Source: Acinetobacter sp. UBA801 (GTDB lineage Bacteria; Pseudomonadota; Gammaproteobacteria; Pseudomonadales; Moraxellaceae). From it: a stretch of DNA of 64,000 nt. Location of the stretch: positions 1 to 64,000 of the forward strand of contig DBIN01000028.1 in assembly GCA_002296655.1 (NCBI GenBank), given 5' to 3'. The translations under genes and the position numbers were made by a program. Each line of letters begins with the position of its first letter. Position 1 is the first letter of the stretch. The notes under the pieces are model-generated. The model was given only the letters and a program-made list of their open reading frames with translations. It did no database searches and was not told where the DNA came from. Positions 19,493 through 28,465 of this stretch are shown in pieces.

Positions 19493-21529
19493 TTAAGACA
19501 ACCCCTTTCTGCGTTTTTTCAGCACATCCGAGCAAGTTTTAAGCAATTCAAAAAATACCTGCTCTGAAACATGATCATGTTCAGGCGCATAAGTATATTG
19601 TTGATAGGACACGCCTAAACGCTTAAACGCTTCTTGCTCATTTTCATCTACCTGCGCTGCTAAACGCTGCATCCACACACTCACTGTTTCTGCATTATGT
19701 TTTTGCAACTGAGCGGGCAATCTTTTAGAAAATTTATCTAAGGCACGATGCACACGAGAACCTTGCTGACGTTTTTTCCAAAAAATCCAGCCCCAATAAC
19801 CCAGCAATAAGATGAGGATACTTGAAACTAACACTGCGACCAAAGCATAGTTAGAATGTAGCCCTAAACGTCCAAACCAGTGACGTTGTGACTCGGCATC
19901 ATAACCCACGACTTTGCTTTGCCATTGATAACTCGCATAATCACTCCACACCCGTAAAGAACGAATAAAATTAGAATGCTGGTATTGCCACATTTGTGTG
20001 TCAGTACCTAAAACGGCCCGATCATCTGCCAAAAGGTTTTGCATGCCATCATCAATACGTTGAGGTGCAATGATGGCTGTCGGGTCTATGCGTACCCATT
20101 GTTGATTGAGCAACACTTCGGTCCAAGCATGTGCATCTTGCTGTCGTACTTCCCAGCTTTGTCCATCAGGTGCAAGTTCCCCACCCTGATAGCCCACGAC
20201 TACACGCGCTGGAATTCCGACATAGCGCATCAATAAGGCAAAACTTGAGGCATAATGTTCACAAAAACCTTGCTTACTCTGAAACAGAAACTCATCGACC
20301 CGATTTTGTCCGAGCGTGCCAGGTTTTAAGGTATAACTAAAGCCATTATTGCGATACCACTGCAATACATTCTGCACATAGCGTTCTGGTTGTTGCTGAC
20401 TTTGGGCAAACATCTGCAGCGCAAATTGCTGTGCTTTTGGGTCAGATTGCGTCTGTACCTGAGCATTTAAACGCTGGATAAAGCGTCGATAACGCTCGCT
20501 CTGTGCATCATTCTTTTGAATGTGTGCGGATTCGCCTACCCACTGCAAAGCAATGGGTTGAATCCGACCATTTTGACGCTGTGGCACTATACTCCAATCA
20601 CGGCGCAATATATATCCCTGCTGATTTGGCACGGATTTTTCCAGTGCCATAATCCACTGAATACGTGGGTCTGCTGCAATATATTGATACTGAAAATCGA
20701 CTTGCTCTGGCTGTAATTGTGCTGCCTGAACGGATTGTTGATTACTAAAATTGCTCGTCCATGTGCGACCATCATATTGATCCAGCACCATCGCTCGCCA
20801 ATATAGTTTTGAACGTGGCGGCAGTTGCTGCATATTCCCCACAATACGAAATGCCAAAGCAGAAGATTGTGATAATTCAGCTATATCGCCTGGCGACATC
20901 GTGTCACTCATTCCTGTCACACCTTTGGCATCTGGAATCGGTACATGCCATAATGGCGGCAAACGTGGAAAGAATAAAAACAATAATAAAAAAAATGGCA
21001 AAGCGTATGCGATAAACTTGCCTACATTTTTAAGGTCATGCTTTGCATCTTGGCTGCTCGAATGACGCGGCGCATACTCTGCAAATGCGCTTTTTTGAAT
21101 TCGATATAATCCAATTAAACAACTGATCAAACATAGAATGACCAACACGGTCATCCACATGCTTTGGCTGTATAAAAACGAACTAGCACTCACAAAGAGT
21201 GCAAAATTAAATAAAATAATCAGGTCGCGCTGGGTATGACTTTCTAAAGCCTTGGCAAACAAAAAGGTGCATAATAAGGCAACACCAGCCTCTATGCCAA
21301 TCAGGCTTTTATAACTCAGATAAATACTGATTAAGGCACAACAGGTCAATCCATAAGTCAAAACTTTAGAAATACGTGCTGTTTTCTTTTTATAGTGACG
21401 ATACAACAGCAACAACATGATGGCAAAAATAACACTCAATGTCACTGGGCTAAACAGCATGTGAGCAGCCAAAATTAAAATCAGGCTAAGCAGAATAGAT
21501 TGCTGAATTGAGTGGTGCATGATTGTCAA
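19493..21529 (-). CDS. TgpA-like membrane transglutaminase-domain protein
   Basis: 678 residues. The N-terminal third has about six membrane helices (DUF3488-like), followed by a periplasmic transglutaminase-like domain (about 300-500) with Cys in KQGFCEHYASSFALLMR, His in QQDAHAWTEVLL and Asp in WVRIDPTA, and a last membrane helix (about 560-580) before a cytoplasmic tail. Layout and motifs match TgpA of Pseudomonas aeruginosa (PA2873), an envelope protein reported as important for viability. The start overlaps the DUF58 gene stop by four bases, and the moxR-DUF58-tgpA order is the common arrangement, so the three probably act together on an envelope protein or complex. Substrate unknown. 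Confidence 0.92.
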   Translation of the reverse strand: MTIMHHSIQQSILLSLILILAAHMLFSPVTLSVIFAIMLLLLYRHYKKKTARISKVLTYGLTCCALISIYLSYKSLIGIEAGVALLCTFLFAKALESHTQRDLIILFNFALFVSASSFLYSQSMWMTVLVILCLISCLIGLYRIQKSAFAEYAPRHSSSQDAKHDLKNVGKFIAYALPFFLLLFLFFPRLPPLWHVPIPDAKGVTGMSDTMSPGDIAELSQSSALAFRIVGNMQQLPPRSKLYWRAMVLDQYDGRTWTSNFSNQQSVQAAQLQPEQVDFQYQYIAADPRIQWIMALEKSVPNQQGYILRRDWSIVPQRQNGRIQPIALQWVGESAHIQKNDAQSERYRRFIQRLNAQVQTQSDPKAQQFALQMFAQSQQQPERYVQNVLQWYRNNGFSYTLKPGTLGQNRVDEFLFQSKQGFCEHYASSFALLMRYVGIPARVVVGYQGGELAPDGQSWEVRQQDAHAWTEVLLNQQWVRIDPTAIIAPQRIDDGMQNLLADDRAVLGTDTQMWQYQHSNFIRSLRVWSDYASYQWQSKVVGYDAESQRHWFGRLGLHSNYALVAVLVSSILILLLGYWGWIFWKKRQQGSRVHRALDKFSKRLPAQLQKHNAETVSVWMQRLAAQVDENEQEAFKRLGVSYQQYTYAPEHDHVSEQVFFELLKTCSDVLKKRRKGLS

Positions 21530-22434
21530 GCCTGTGCCAAAAGAATTTTTGCCTGTTTCAACTGCCGCTCGCCCAGACCTTTTTCAAGGGTTGCATGCGG
21601 CAAAAACATCGCATAATTCAACTGTTGTTGTTCACATTGTTCGACCAAACCCATCATCAAACTTAATTTTTCTTCGTGGGTCGGTGCAGGCATGTGTTCA
21701 TAATAAATATCGATACTCTGTTGATCCTGATATTGTTCAAAAACTTTCACATATAAGCCCTGACCGCGTGCAGCTTGCTTCCACGACACGGCTTGCAAGG
21801 AATCGCCCAATTGAAAATCACGCAGCTCACGAAACTCGTCTAAATCAGGTTGAAAGCTGTGTTGATGCTGTTTGTTTTCTGCGCTATACATGACGGCTTT
21901 TGGCGCCACCCAAGCGGTACGTGACAAATTTAAGTAAGTCCATGCACGTACTAATCCAAAAGGATAAACCGAATAAATCTGTAAATAAGGGTAATGAAAC
22001 TGCCCACGTTGTGCTGCAAAAAAAGTCAAAATATACTGCTGTTGGCTGTCTTGAATGAGAACTTGTTCTAATTGATGATTGGCTTTAATCCATAAATAAC
22101 GCGCCTGCGCGAGCTCTTGTTTGAAATGCAATTGTAATTGCAATACTTCGCCCACTTGCCCAATTTCGGTGGTCACAATTTCAATCTCTAATTCATACAG
22201 TTGCTTAAAGGTCAAATAAAAACTGATACACAAAATGGCGCTGATCAAAAAGCAAAAGCCTAAAATCAAGTTATTGCCATAATTCACGCCTGCAATAAAC
22301 GTGATCAAAATCAGCACTAAATACAGATAACCCTGTTGGTAGATAAAAACCAAAATGTCTTTTTGTTTTAAGGTTTTGTGCCGATCAAACAGAAAACGTG
22401 TCTTGATCCAGTTTTGCCATGCCTGCTTCAACAT
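21526..22434 (-). CDS. DUF58 domain membrane protein
   Basis: 302 residues. Two adjacent membrane helices near residues 30-75 (YLYLVLILITFIAGVNYG, LILGFCFLISAILCISFYL) precede a soluble part with the DUF58 signature DEFRELRDFQLGDSLQAVSWKQAA (read in two halves; about 195-220). Typical members are encoded between a MoxR ATPase and a transglutaminase gene, exactly as here: the gap to moxR is 7 bp and the stop overlaps tgpA (ATGA). Often proposed to be a von Willebrand-like scaffold for metal- or complex-assembly by MoxR, but no direct function is known. Confidence 0.9.
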   Translation of the reverse strand: MLKQAWQNWIKTRFLFDRHKTLKQKDILVFIYQQGYLYLVLILITFIAGVNYGNNLILGFCFLISAILCISFYLTFKQLYELEIEIVTTEIGQVGEVLQLQLHFKQELAQARYLWIKANHQLEQVLIQDSQQQYILTFFAAQRGQFHYPYLQIYSVYPFGLVRAWTYLNLSRTAWVAPKAVMYSAENKQHQHSFQPDLDEFRELRDFQLGDSLQAVSWKQAARGQGLYVKVFEQYQDQQSIDIYYEHMPAPTHEEKLSLMMGLVEQCEQQQLNYAMFLPHATLEKGLGERQLKQAKILLAQA

Positions 22435-22441
22435 GCGTGTA

Positions 22442-23404
22442 CTAACTCACTTTAACCTGTTGCATCACATGCAAAGTTTCTGCCTCACTCAATCCTATAC
22501 GATGCGCAGCAACTGCCACAAACACCGCTTGAATATCATCGGCAGTGACAAAACTGCGTTGCTCGATTAAGGCGTGTGCTTGCGCTGCTTTTTTTAGTGC
22601 CAAAACACCACGGGTAGATAATCCGTGACGTGCTTTACGGGTTTCTGCGGCCAAGTCCAGTAAGTAGTCTAGCGCGGTATCGGATACGTGAATTTCTGTG
22701 ACCAATTGCTGTAAGTTTAAAATTTCTGTTTCAGTAAAAATATGTGCCAAACTAGCAATCAGCGCATGTCTTGAGTTTTGTTGCAACAGCATTTTTTCAG
22801 CAAAACGCGATGGATAGCCCAAAGACAGACGCATTAAAAAGCGATCAAGCTGTGATTCTGGCAGCGCATAAGTACCACTTTGAAACAGTGGGTTTTGTGT
22901 GGCAATTACCCAAAAAGGTTGCGGTAAGCTATAACGCACACCATCCACCGTGACTGCACCCTCTTCCATCGCTTCTAACAAGGCACTTTGAGTTTTAGGC
23001 GAACAACGGTTAATTTCATCGGCCAATAAAATTTGGGTAAAAATAGGACCTTGCTTAAACTCAAATTGATGTTCTTTTTGATTGAACATATTTACGCCAA
23101 TCACATCACTGGCCAGCATGTCATTGGTAAACTGAATGCGCTGAAATTGCAGACCTGCCAAATGCGATAAAGCACTCGATAAGGTGGTTTTACCTAATCC
23201 GGGTAAATCTTCAAAAAGCACATGCCCGCCTGCCAACAAACAACTTAACGCCAATTTGGTCTGCTGTTCTTTATCTAAAATAATGGTATTAATTTCTGTC
23301 AAGAAAGCCTGAATTTTGCCAGCATAAGATTCAATCTGTGCATTGAGCGGTTGCTGCGCTTGCGTCAGTTGTTGTTTTTGAACTTTTTCTGTACCCCAAA
23401 TCAC
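22442..23404 (-). CDS. MoxR-family AAA+ ATPase
   Basis: 320 residues from the GTG at 23404, which follows AAGGGG at 7-nt spacing; a TTG at 23425 would add seven residues with no better ribosome site. Walker A (EDLPGLGKTTLSSALS) is near residue 65 in this numbering, Walker B is ILLADEINRCSPKTQSALLEAMEE, sensor 1 is VIATQNP, and the lid domain follows. MoxR proteins act as chaperone-like ATPases for maturation of protein complexes. It is the first gene of a moxR-DUF58-tgpA operon, with the ybdD terminator just upstream. Confidence 0.93.
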   Translation of the reverse strand: MIWGTEKVQKQQLTQAQQPLNAQIESYAGKIQAFLTEINTIILDKEQQTKLALSCLLAGGHVLFEDLPGLGKTTLSSALSHLAGLQFQRIQFTNDMLASDVIGVNMFNQKEHQFEFKQGPIFTQILLADEINRCSPKTQSALLEAMEEGAVTVDGVRYSLPQPFWVIATQNPLFQSGTYALPESQLDRFLMRLSLGYPSRFAEKMLLQQNSRHALIASLAHIFTETEILNLQQLVTEIHVSDTALDYLLDLAAETRKARHGLSTRGVLALKKAAQAHALIEQRSFVTADDIQAVFVAVAAHRIGLSEAETLHVMQQVKVS

Positions 23405-23426
23405 AGTAAATCCCCTTATACCCAAT

Positions 23427-23461
23427 AAAAAAACGGCACATGTTTAAACATACACCGTTTT
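23427..23461 (-). terminator. Terminator of cstA-ybdD
   Basis: Stem AAAACGG...CCGTTTT with inner wobble pairs and a T run on the minus strand (23427-23433). It lies about 100 bp after ybdD and directly upstream of the moxR start, so moxR needs its own promoter within or beyond it. Confidence 0.7.
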
Positions 23462-23558
23462 GCTAAATTTCTAAAGAAATCCTAAAGATATTCTAAGCTG
23501 CCTAAACAGTGAGGGTTAAGCAACCCATATCTCTAAACATTTCCATCGTGGTACGGGA

Positions 23559-23864
23559 TTAACACGGACACTTTTTCAAACCACCTTTTGCCGATGGATA
23601 ACGCGCATCGACACAGTAACGATAAAAAGTCTTCGGATCCATGGCTTCTAAATCTGGATGATGCTTACGCATGTGTTCCAAATAGTTCTGATAATCAGGT
23701 ACACCGACCATTAAACGAAAACTTTGTTGCAAACGCTGCCATAAAGTGCCGATACGTGACCAGTTTTTCGGATTCAAAATCAAATCCTTTTGCGACATGA
23801 TGGTCATTTTAATGATGTTGTAAATCACTGTTTTGCCCTGTTGGGAAAATTTAAGCTTAATCAT
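23559..23864 (-). CDS. YbdD/YjiX family protein (CstA partner)
   Basis: 101 residues from the ATG at 23864, preceded by AGGAG at good spacing and only 11 bp after cstA. The C-terminal 65 residues are the conserved YbdD/YjiX (DUF466) domain: MVGVPDYQNYLEHMRKHHPD, then FYRYCVDARY and a C-terminal KKCPC with two cysteines. The N-terminal 35 residues are extra compared with E. coli YbdD (65 residues), so translation might begin instead at an internal ATG (23807 or 23798). Members of this family are encoded next to peptide/pyruvate transporters of the CstA/BtsT type and are thought to modulate them. Confidence 0.88.
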   Translation of the reverse strand: MIKLKFSQQGKTVIYNIIKMTIMSQKDLILNPKNWSRIGTLWQRLQQSFRLMVGVPDYQNYLEHMRKHHPDLEAMDPKTFYRYCVDARYPSAKGGLKKCPC

Positions 23865-23874
23865 GTGCTCACTC

Positions 23875-25974
23875 CTAATGACTGCTATTTGGCTGAATAG
23901 TTTCAGGATCGCGATAAATCGCTTCGGCTTCATGTACAGTTGGGGTGGGACTTGCCAATGCACGGCGAATTACCCTAATAGCAGCGAACAACATCACAAA
24001 TGCCACAATCATAAAGAAACCACATAACACGGCGTTAATTTGATTGGACATAACAATGGTTTGCATTTCAGTGACTGTTTTTGCAGGTGCTAAAATTTCA
24101 TTGCGTTGAATTGCGGCATTGAAACGATCTGCTTGCGCCAAGAAACCAATTTTTGGATTGTCGTGGAAAATCTTTTGCCAGCCTGCGGTCATGGAAGTAA
24201 TGAACAAGAATACTGTTGGGATAATCGTCACCCAAACATATTTTTCTTTTTTCATTTTAAACAAAATCACTGTACCTAAAATGAGCGCCATCGCTGCCAA
24301 AATTTGGTTACCAATACCAAACAATGGCCATAAGCTGTTAATACCGCCTAATGGATCGACCACCCCTTGATAGACGAAAAAGCCCCAACCTGCCACTGCG
24401 ACTGCCGTGCCAAGCAAGTTACCAAAGAAGTTATGTGAATTTTTCACCGCAGGAATAACAATCCCCACCGTATCTTGCACCATGAAACGGCAAGCACGTG
24501 TGCCTGCATCTACCGCAGTTAAAATAAATAATGCTTCAAATAGAATGGCAAAGTGATACCAGAACGCCATCATCGAGCGGTTATTAAAAATCTCGGTGAT
24601 GATATGTGCCATCCCAATTGCAAAAGTTGGCGCACCGCCCGTACGTGACAGAATCGTGCTTTCGCCCACTTCTTTTGCCAAAATGGTTAAAGTTTCAGGG
24701 CTCACCACAAAGCCTAAATTTCGTACCGCTTCTGCCGCACTTTCGACAGTTGTACCTAAAACTGCAGTGGGTGCGTTAATAGCAAAGTACACGCCCGGGT
24801 CTAGCACAGTGGCACAAATCATCGCCATGATCGCCACGAAAGACTCCATCAACATGCCGCCATAACCAATCATCCGAATGTCTTTTTCATTATTGACCAG
24901 CTTTGGCGTCGTACCTGAAGACACTAAGGCATGGAAACCTGAAATCGCACCGCAGGCAATCGTAATAAATAAGAACGGGAACAATGAACCCGCAAATACT
25001 GGCCCTGTGCCATCAATAAAATGGGTCACCGCAGGCATCTTCATTTCAGGCATTGCAAACACAATCCCGACAGCCAAACCAGCAATAACGCCAATTTTTA
25101 AGAATGTTGATAAATAATCACGTGGCGCCAATAATAACCACACTGGCAAAACTGAAGCAATAAAACCGTAAGCAATTAAACACCATGTTAATTCTGTGCC
25201 ACTTAACGTAAACAAAGGTCCCCAGAATGGATGCTGCGCAATATTCTCACCATAAATAATGCCCAGCATCATCAGTACAAAACCGATAATCGAAACCTCA
25301 GCAATTTTCCCTGGGCGAATAAAACGCATATAGATGCCCATGAAAATTGCAATTGGTATGGTAGCCGCGATACTAAATACACCCCATGGACTATTGGTTA
25401 AAGCTTTCACAACAACCAAGGCAAGTACAGCGAGAATGATCACCATCACGCCCAGCGCACCTAGCATGACAATCACGCCAGCAAATGAACCCAGCTCTTG
25501 CTTTGCCATTTCTCCCAGAGAACGCCCATCACGACGTGTAGAAATAAACAAAACCAAAAAGTCTTGAACTGCACCTGCCAACACCACCCCGACCAAAAGC
25601 CAGATGGTGCCGGGTAAATAGCCCATTTGTGCTGCAAGAATAGGTCCAACTAAAGGGCCTGCGCCTGCAATTGCGGCAAAGTGATGACCAAACAACACAC
25701 TTTTATTGGTGGGAACATAATCTAAACCGTCAGCCAAACGATGTGCTGGCGTTAAGCGGCGCTCATTTAACTCAAATACTTTGGTGGCAATAAACAAACT
25801 GTAGAAGCGGTATGCAATGCTATATACACAGACCGCAGCTAAAACTAACCAGATCGCATTGACGTGTTCACCTCTACTGACTGCCAATATTCCAAAAGAT
25901 ATTGCACCTAAAATGGCGACCAAGAGCCATATAATTTTTGAAGTCAGACCTGACTTCTTTTGAACTGTTTCCAT
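23875..25974 (-). CDS. cstA: CstA/BtsT family carbon starvation transporter
   Basis: 699 residues with about 16-18 membrane helices, the usual size of the CstA family (pyruvate or peptide uptake under carbon limitation). Signature stretches include FGHHFAAIAGAGPLVGPILAAQMG near the N terminus, FLVLFISTRRDGRSLGEMAK and GTRACRFMVQD. It is followed at once by ybdD, the conserved partner. Substrate (pyruvate versus peptides) cannot be told from sequence. The upstream region contains the structured 309-bp element described separately. Confidence 0.93.
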   Translation of the reverse strand: METVQKKSGLTSKIIWLLVAILGAISFGILAVSRGEHVNAIWLVLAAVCVYSIAYRFYSLFIATKVFELNERRLTPAHRLADGLDYVPTNKSVLFGHHFAAIAGAGPLVGPILAAQMGYLPGTIWLLVGVVLAGAVQDFLVLFISTRRDGRSLGEMAKQELGSFAGVIVMLGALGVMVIILAVLALVVVKALTNSPWGVFSIAATIPIAIFMGIYMRFIRPGKIAEVSIIGFVLMMLGIIYGENIAQHPFWGPLFTLSGTELTWCLIAYGFIASVLPVWLLLAPRDYLSTFLKIGVIAGLAVGIVFAMPEMKMPAVTHFIDGTGPVFAGSLFPFLFITIACGAISGFHALVSSGTTPKLVNNEKDIRMIGYGGMLMESFVAIMAMICATVLDPGVYFAINAPTAVLGTTVESAAEAVRNLGFVVSPETLTILAKEVGESTILSRTGGAPTFAIGMAHIITEIFNNRSMMAFWYHFAILFEALFILTAVDAGTRACRFMVQDTVGIVIPAVKNSHNFFGNLLGTAVAVAGWGFFVYQGVVDPLGGINSLWPLFGIGNQILAAMALILGTVILFKMKKEKYVWVTIIPTVFLFITSMTAGWQKIFHDNPKIGFLAQADRFNAAIQRNEILAPAKTVTEMQTIVMSNQINAVLCGFFMIVAFVMLFAAIRVIRRALASPTPTVHEAEAIYRDPETIQPNSSH

Positions 25975-26028
25975 GTCAATCTCTCTTCTTGTTACATTTT
26001 TAAGCGTTACTTTTAATGTCGAGATTTA

Positions 26029-26337
26029 GGGGCTGTAGACACTTCGTCTATGTTTGCGACTACGCATATTTTTTAACTGATATAAGGCATGAGGCAGGAA
26101 ATTTAGTCATTCTAAATGACTGACTCATAACGAAATAGCAGTAGAAAAATATGCTTGTCCTTCGCTGCGCCTTGCACTGCAAACAAAGCAGTGCTTGTTT
26201 TTGCTCAGGCTGTGGCTAAAACTTTCTCAGATTGCGTTATGAAACTTGGCAATAGTCTCGCTATTCCCTGCGTTTCATGCCTGATCTGCTCAGTTTTAGC
26301 CTACAGCGCAAGCCATTTATGAAATGTCTACAGACCC
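26029..26337. repeat. Non-coding element with terminal inverted repeats and internal hairpins
   Basis: About 309 bp without a credible reading frame. The outer 18 bp are imperfect inverted repeats: GGGGCTGTAGACACTTCG at the left end and, read inward from the right end, GGGTCTGTAGACATTTCA (15 of 18 match). Inside are perfect hairpins: AGTCATT/AATGACT at 26105-26121, GCACTGC/GCAGTGC at 26174-26194, and a nested stem ATGAAAC/GTTTCAT plus AATAG/CTATT at 26239-26278. No target duplication is evident, though GATTTAGG left and CCTAAATC right (26350 area) form another inverted pair. It looks like a MITE-like or intergenic repeat of the genus, but copy number cannot be checked here. Confidence 0.55.
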
Positions 26338-26491
26338 TTGCTTTAATTCCTAAATCCTTGGTTGATCTTGCTCCTTTTATTTCGATGTCTGTTGCTTTTG
26401 CATCCACACTTTGCGCTACCGCACACTTGAATGAAGCACCAACAGTTTCCTTTACTTTTCACTTATTCTTTTACCACATAATCAAAGTAAC

Positions 26492-26529
26492 AAAAAAGGG
26501 GGATGACATGAATCATCCCCCTCTTTTTC
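26492..26529. terminator. Bidirectional terminator after efp
   Basis: 9-bp G/C-rich stem GGGGGATGA / TCATCCCCC with a CATGAA loop and T runs on both strands, 22 bp after the efp stop codon. Confidence 0.88.
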
Positions 26530-26550
26530 TTATGATTAATCAATAAATCA

Positions 26551-27120
26551 TTATGCGCGTTCTAGGTATTCACCTGTACGTGTATCGACACGAACGCTAT
26601 CCTCTTGCTGTACAAATAAAGGAACACGTACCACTGCGCCTGTTTCTAATTTCGCTGGTTTACCGCCACCACCAGAAGTATCACCACGTACACCTGGATC
26701 AGTTTCAACAATTTTTAATACCACAAAGTTTGGTGGGTTTACAGTTAAAGGCACACCGTTAAACAACATAATGGTACATTTTTCGTTTGAATCATCTTTT
26801 AACCATTTTGCAGCATCACCCATTGCGGTTTTATCAGCAGCAATTTGCTCAAAAGATACAGGATCCATAAAGTTCCACATTTCGCCATCGTTGTAGAGGT
26901 ATTCCATTTCTACTTCTACAATGTCAGCAGCTTCTAATGAATCACCAGACTTAAATGTTTTTTCTAAAACTTTACCAGAACGAAGGTTACGAAGTTTTAC
27001 GCGGTTAAACGCTTGACCTTTACCTGGCTTTACATATTCATTTTCCATGATTGAACATGGGTTACCATCAAGCATAACCTTAAGGCCTGACTTGAAATCA
27101 TTCGTAGAATAATAGGCCAT
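26551..27120 (-). CDS. efp: Elongation factor P
   Basis: Rescues ribosomes stalled at proline stretches. 189 residues, the normal length, when started at the ATG at 27120 (GGAG ten bases upstream); a GTG three codons further up is too close to that ribosome site. The acceptor loop [11 protein letters not shown] carries Lys34, the residue beta-lysylated by EpmA and EpmB. The C-terminal OB domains contain [16 protein letters not shown] and [13 protein letters not shown]. epmB lies immediately upstream in the opposite direction, which supports that the lysylated form is used in this organism. Confidence 0.97.
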   Translation of the reverse strand: MAYYSTNDFKSGLKVMLDGNPCSIMENEYVKPGKGQAFNRVKLRNLRSGKVLEKTFKSGDSLEAADIVEVEMEYLYNDGEMWNFMDPVSFEQIAADKTAMGDAAKWLKDDSNEKCTIMLFNGVPLTVNPPNFVVLKIVETDPGVRGDTSGGGGKPAKLETGAVVRVPLFVQQEDSVRVDTRTGEYLERA

Positions 27121-27434
27121 GACTGGCACACTCCAAACTGACTAACTTAACTATTTATGTTACAAAGTAAATGACCAACGCAGCTCTGCGATGCTCGCCA
27201 TCTTGCAACATCTTTTTTTCATCGGACGTATTGTAAATGAGCAAGCCTTAACGAAGCAATGAAAATCCACTACCGATCGCCTCAAGATATCGGTAAAATC
27301 TTCTGTTTTGTGATGATTCTGATTTAAAGCGATCAAATCATTCGCGGCATTCACGCTCAATGAACACAGAATTCATCTACGCTATACAGATGTGTACTTG
27401 GTTCATTTCATCTCATATTTAAATCTTTTTTGGC
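27121..27434. other. Divergent intergenic region efp / epmB
   Basis: About 314 bp between the divergent efp and epmB genes. It should hold both promoters. I see no strong consensus promoter, and the short open frames inside look random. Confidence 0.5.
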
Positions 27435-28451
27435 ATGATCAACTACCTGTACCAACAACAAAACTGGCAATCTCAACTCAGTGACTTGATCACCGACCCG
27501 CGCGAATTGTTGAATATTTTAGAGCTGTCTGAACAACAGTTGCTGTCAGGTGCATTACTGGCATCCGATCAGTTTAAATTGCGCATTCCACGTGCATTTG
27601 TTGCCAAAATGCAAAAAGGCAATCCACTCGATCCTTTACTGTTACAGGTTCTGCCGCATCATTTAGAACTGAAAGATCATCCCGGATTTGTCACTGACCC
27701 TTTGGGTGAGGAACAAGCCAATCAACAACCTGGAGTCTTACACAAATATAAATCACGCTTTTTGCTAACCCTGACTGGTGCTTGCGCAGTACATTGTCGT
27801 TATTGTTTCCGTAGACACTTTCCTTATCAAGAAAACCTGCCAAAAACTGAAGATTGGGACAACATCCGTAATTACATTGAAAGCCAACCCGATATTAATG
27901 AAGTGATTTTAAGTGGTGGTGACCCACTCACTTTGTCAAATCGTAAATTAAGTATCTGGATTGAACGCTTAGCATCTATTCCGCAAATAAAATTTTTGAG
28001 AATTCATTCACGAGTTCCGATTGTTATTCCCAACCGTATTGATGAATCACTGATTTCCTTATTAAAAAATAGTAGGCTGCGTATTATTCTAGTGGTACAC
28101 TCGAACCACGCAGCAGAATTAGATGACTTTACGTGTTCGCAACTTACCAAGTTAGTCGAGCAAAACTTCACCGTTCTGAATCAAGCAGTCTTATTAAATG
28201 GGGTCAATAATTCTGCCCAGATTTTGGTCGATTTAAGCTATCGTCTTTTTGATGCGGGGGTGATGCCTTACTATTTACACGTGTTAGATAAAGTAAAAGG
28301 AGCGCATCATTTTGATTTAATGCCGCAAGACATTGATCACATCTATAAAGAGCTTTTGGCGAACTTACCAGGCTATTTAGTTCCTAAACTCGTTAGGGAA
28401 ATTGCGGGCGAAAAAAACAAGACACCACTTTTTGGGGTTTCAACTTATTGA
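27435..28451 (+). CDS. epmB: EF-P beta-lysine modification protein (lysine 2,3-aminomutase)
   Basis: Radical-SAM, PLP-dependent aminomutase that turns (S)-alpha-lysine into (R)-beta-lysine for attachment to EF-P. 338 residues, close to E. coli EpmB (342). The cluster motif GACAVHCRYCFRRHFPY (CxxxCxxC) is near residue 115, followed by ILSGGDPLTLSN and a PLP-binding lysine region near the C terminus (LHVLDKVKGAHHF). It is shorter than clostridial lysine aminomutases, as expected for EpmB. It is divergent from its target efp and is followed 14 bp later by the PilZ-like gene, with which it may share a transcript. Confidence 0.95.
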   Translation: MINYLYQQQNWQSQLSDLITDPRELLNILELSEQQLLSGALLASDQFKLRIPRAFVAKMQKGNPLDPLLLQVLPHHLELKDHPGFVTDPLGEEQANQQPGVLHKYKSRFLLTLTGACAVHCRYCFRRHFPYQENLPKTEDWDNIRNYIESQPDINEVILSGGDPLTLSNRKLSIWIERLASIPQIKFLRIHSRVPIVIPNRIDESLISLLKNSRLRIILVVHSNHAAELDDFTCSQLTKLVEQNFTVLNQAVLLNGVNNSAQILVDLSYRLFDAGVMPYYLHVLDKVKGAHHFDLMPQDIDHIYKELLANLPGYLVPKLVREIAGEKNKTPLFGVSTY

Positions 28452-28465
28452 GTTAAATAATAATC

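Noticed and set aside
26277..26546. Plus-strand open frame of 89 codons downstream of the structured element
   Set aside because: It runs through the efp terminator, has no ribosome site, and overlaps the inverted end of the element.
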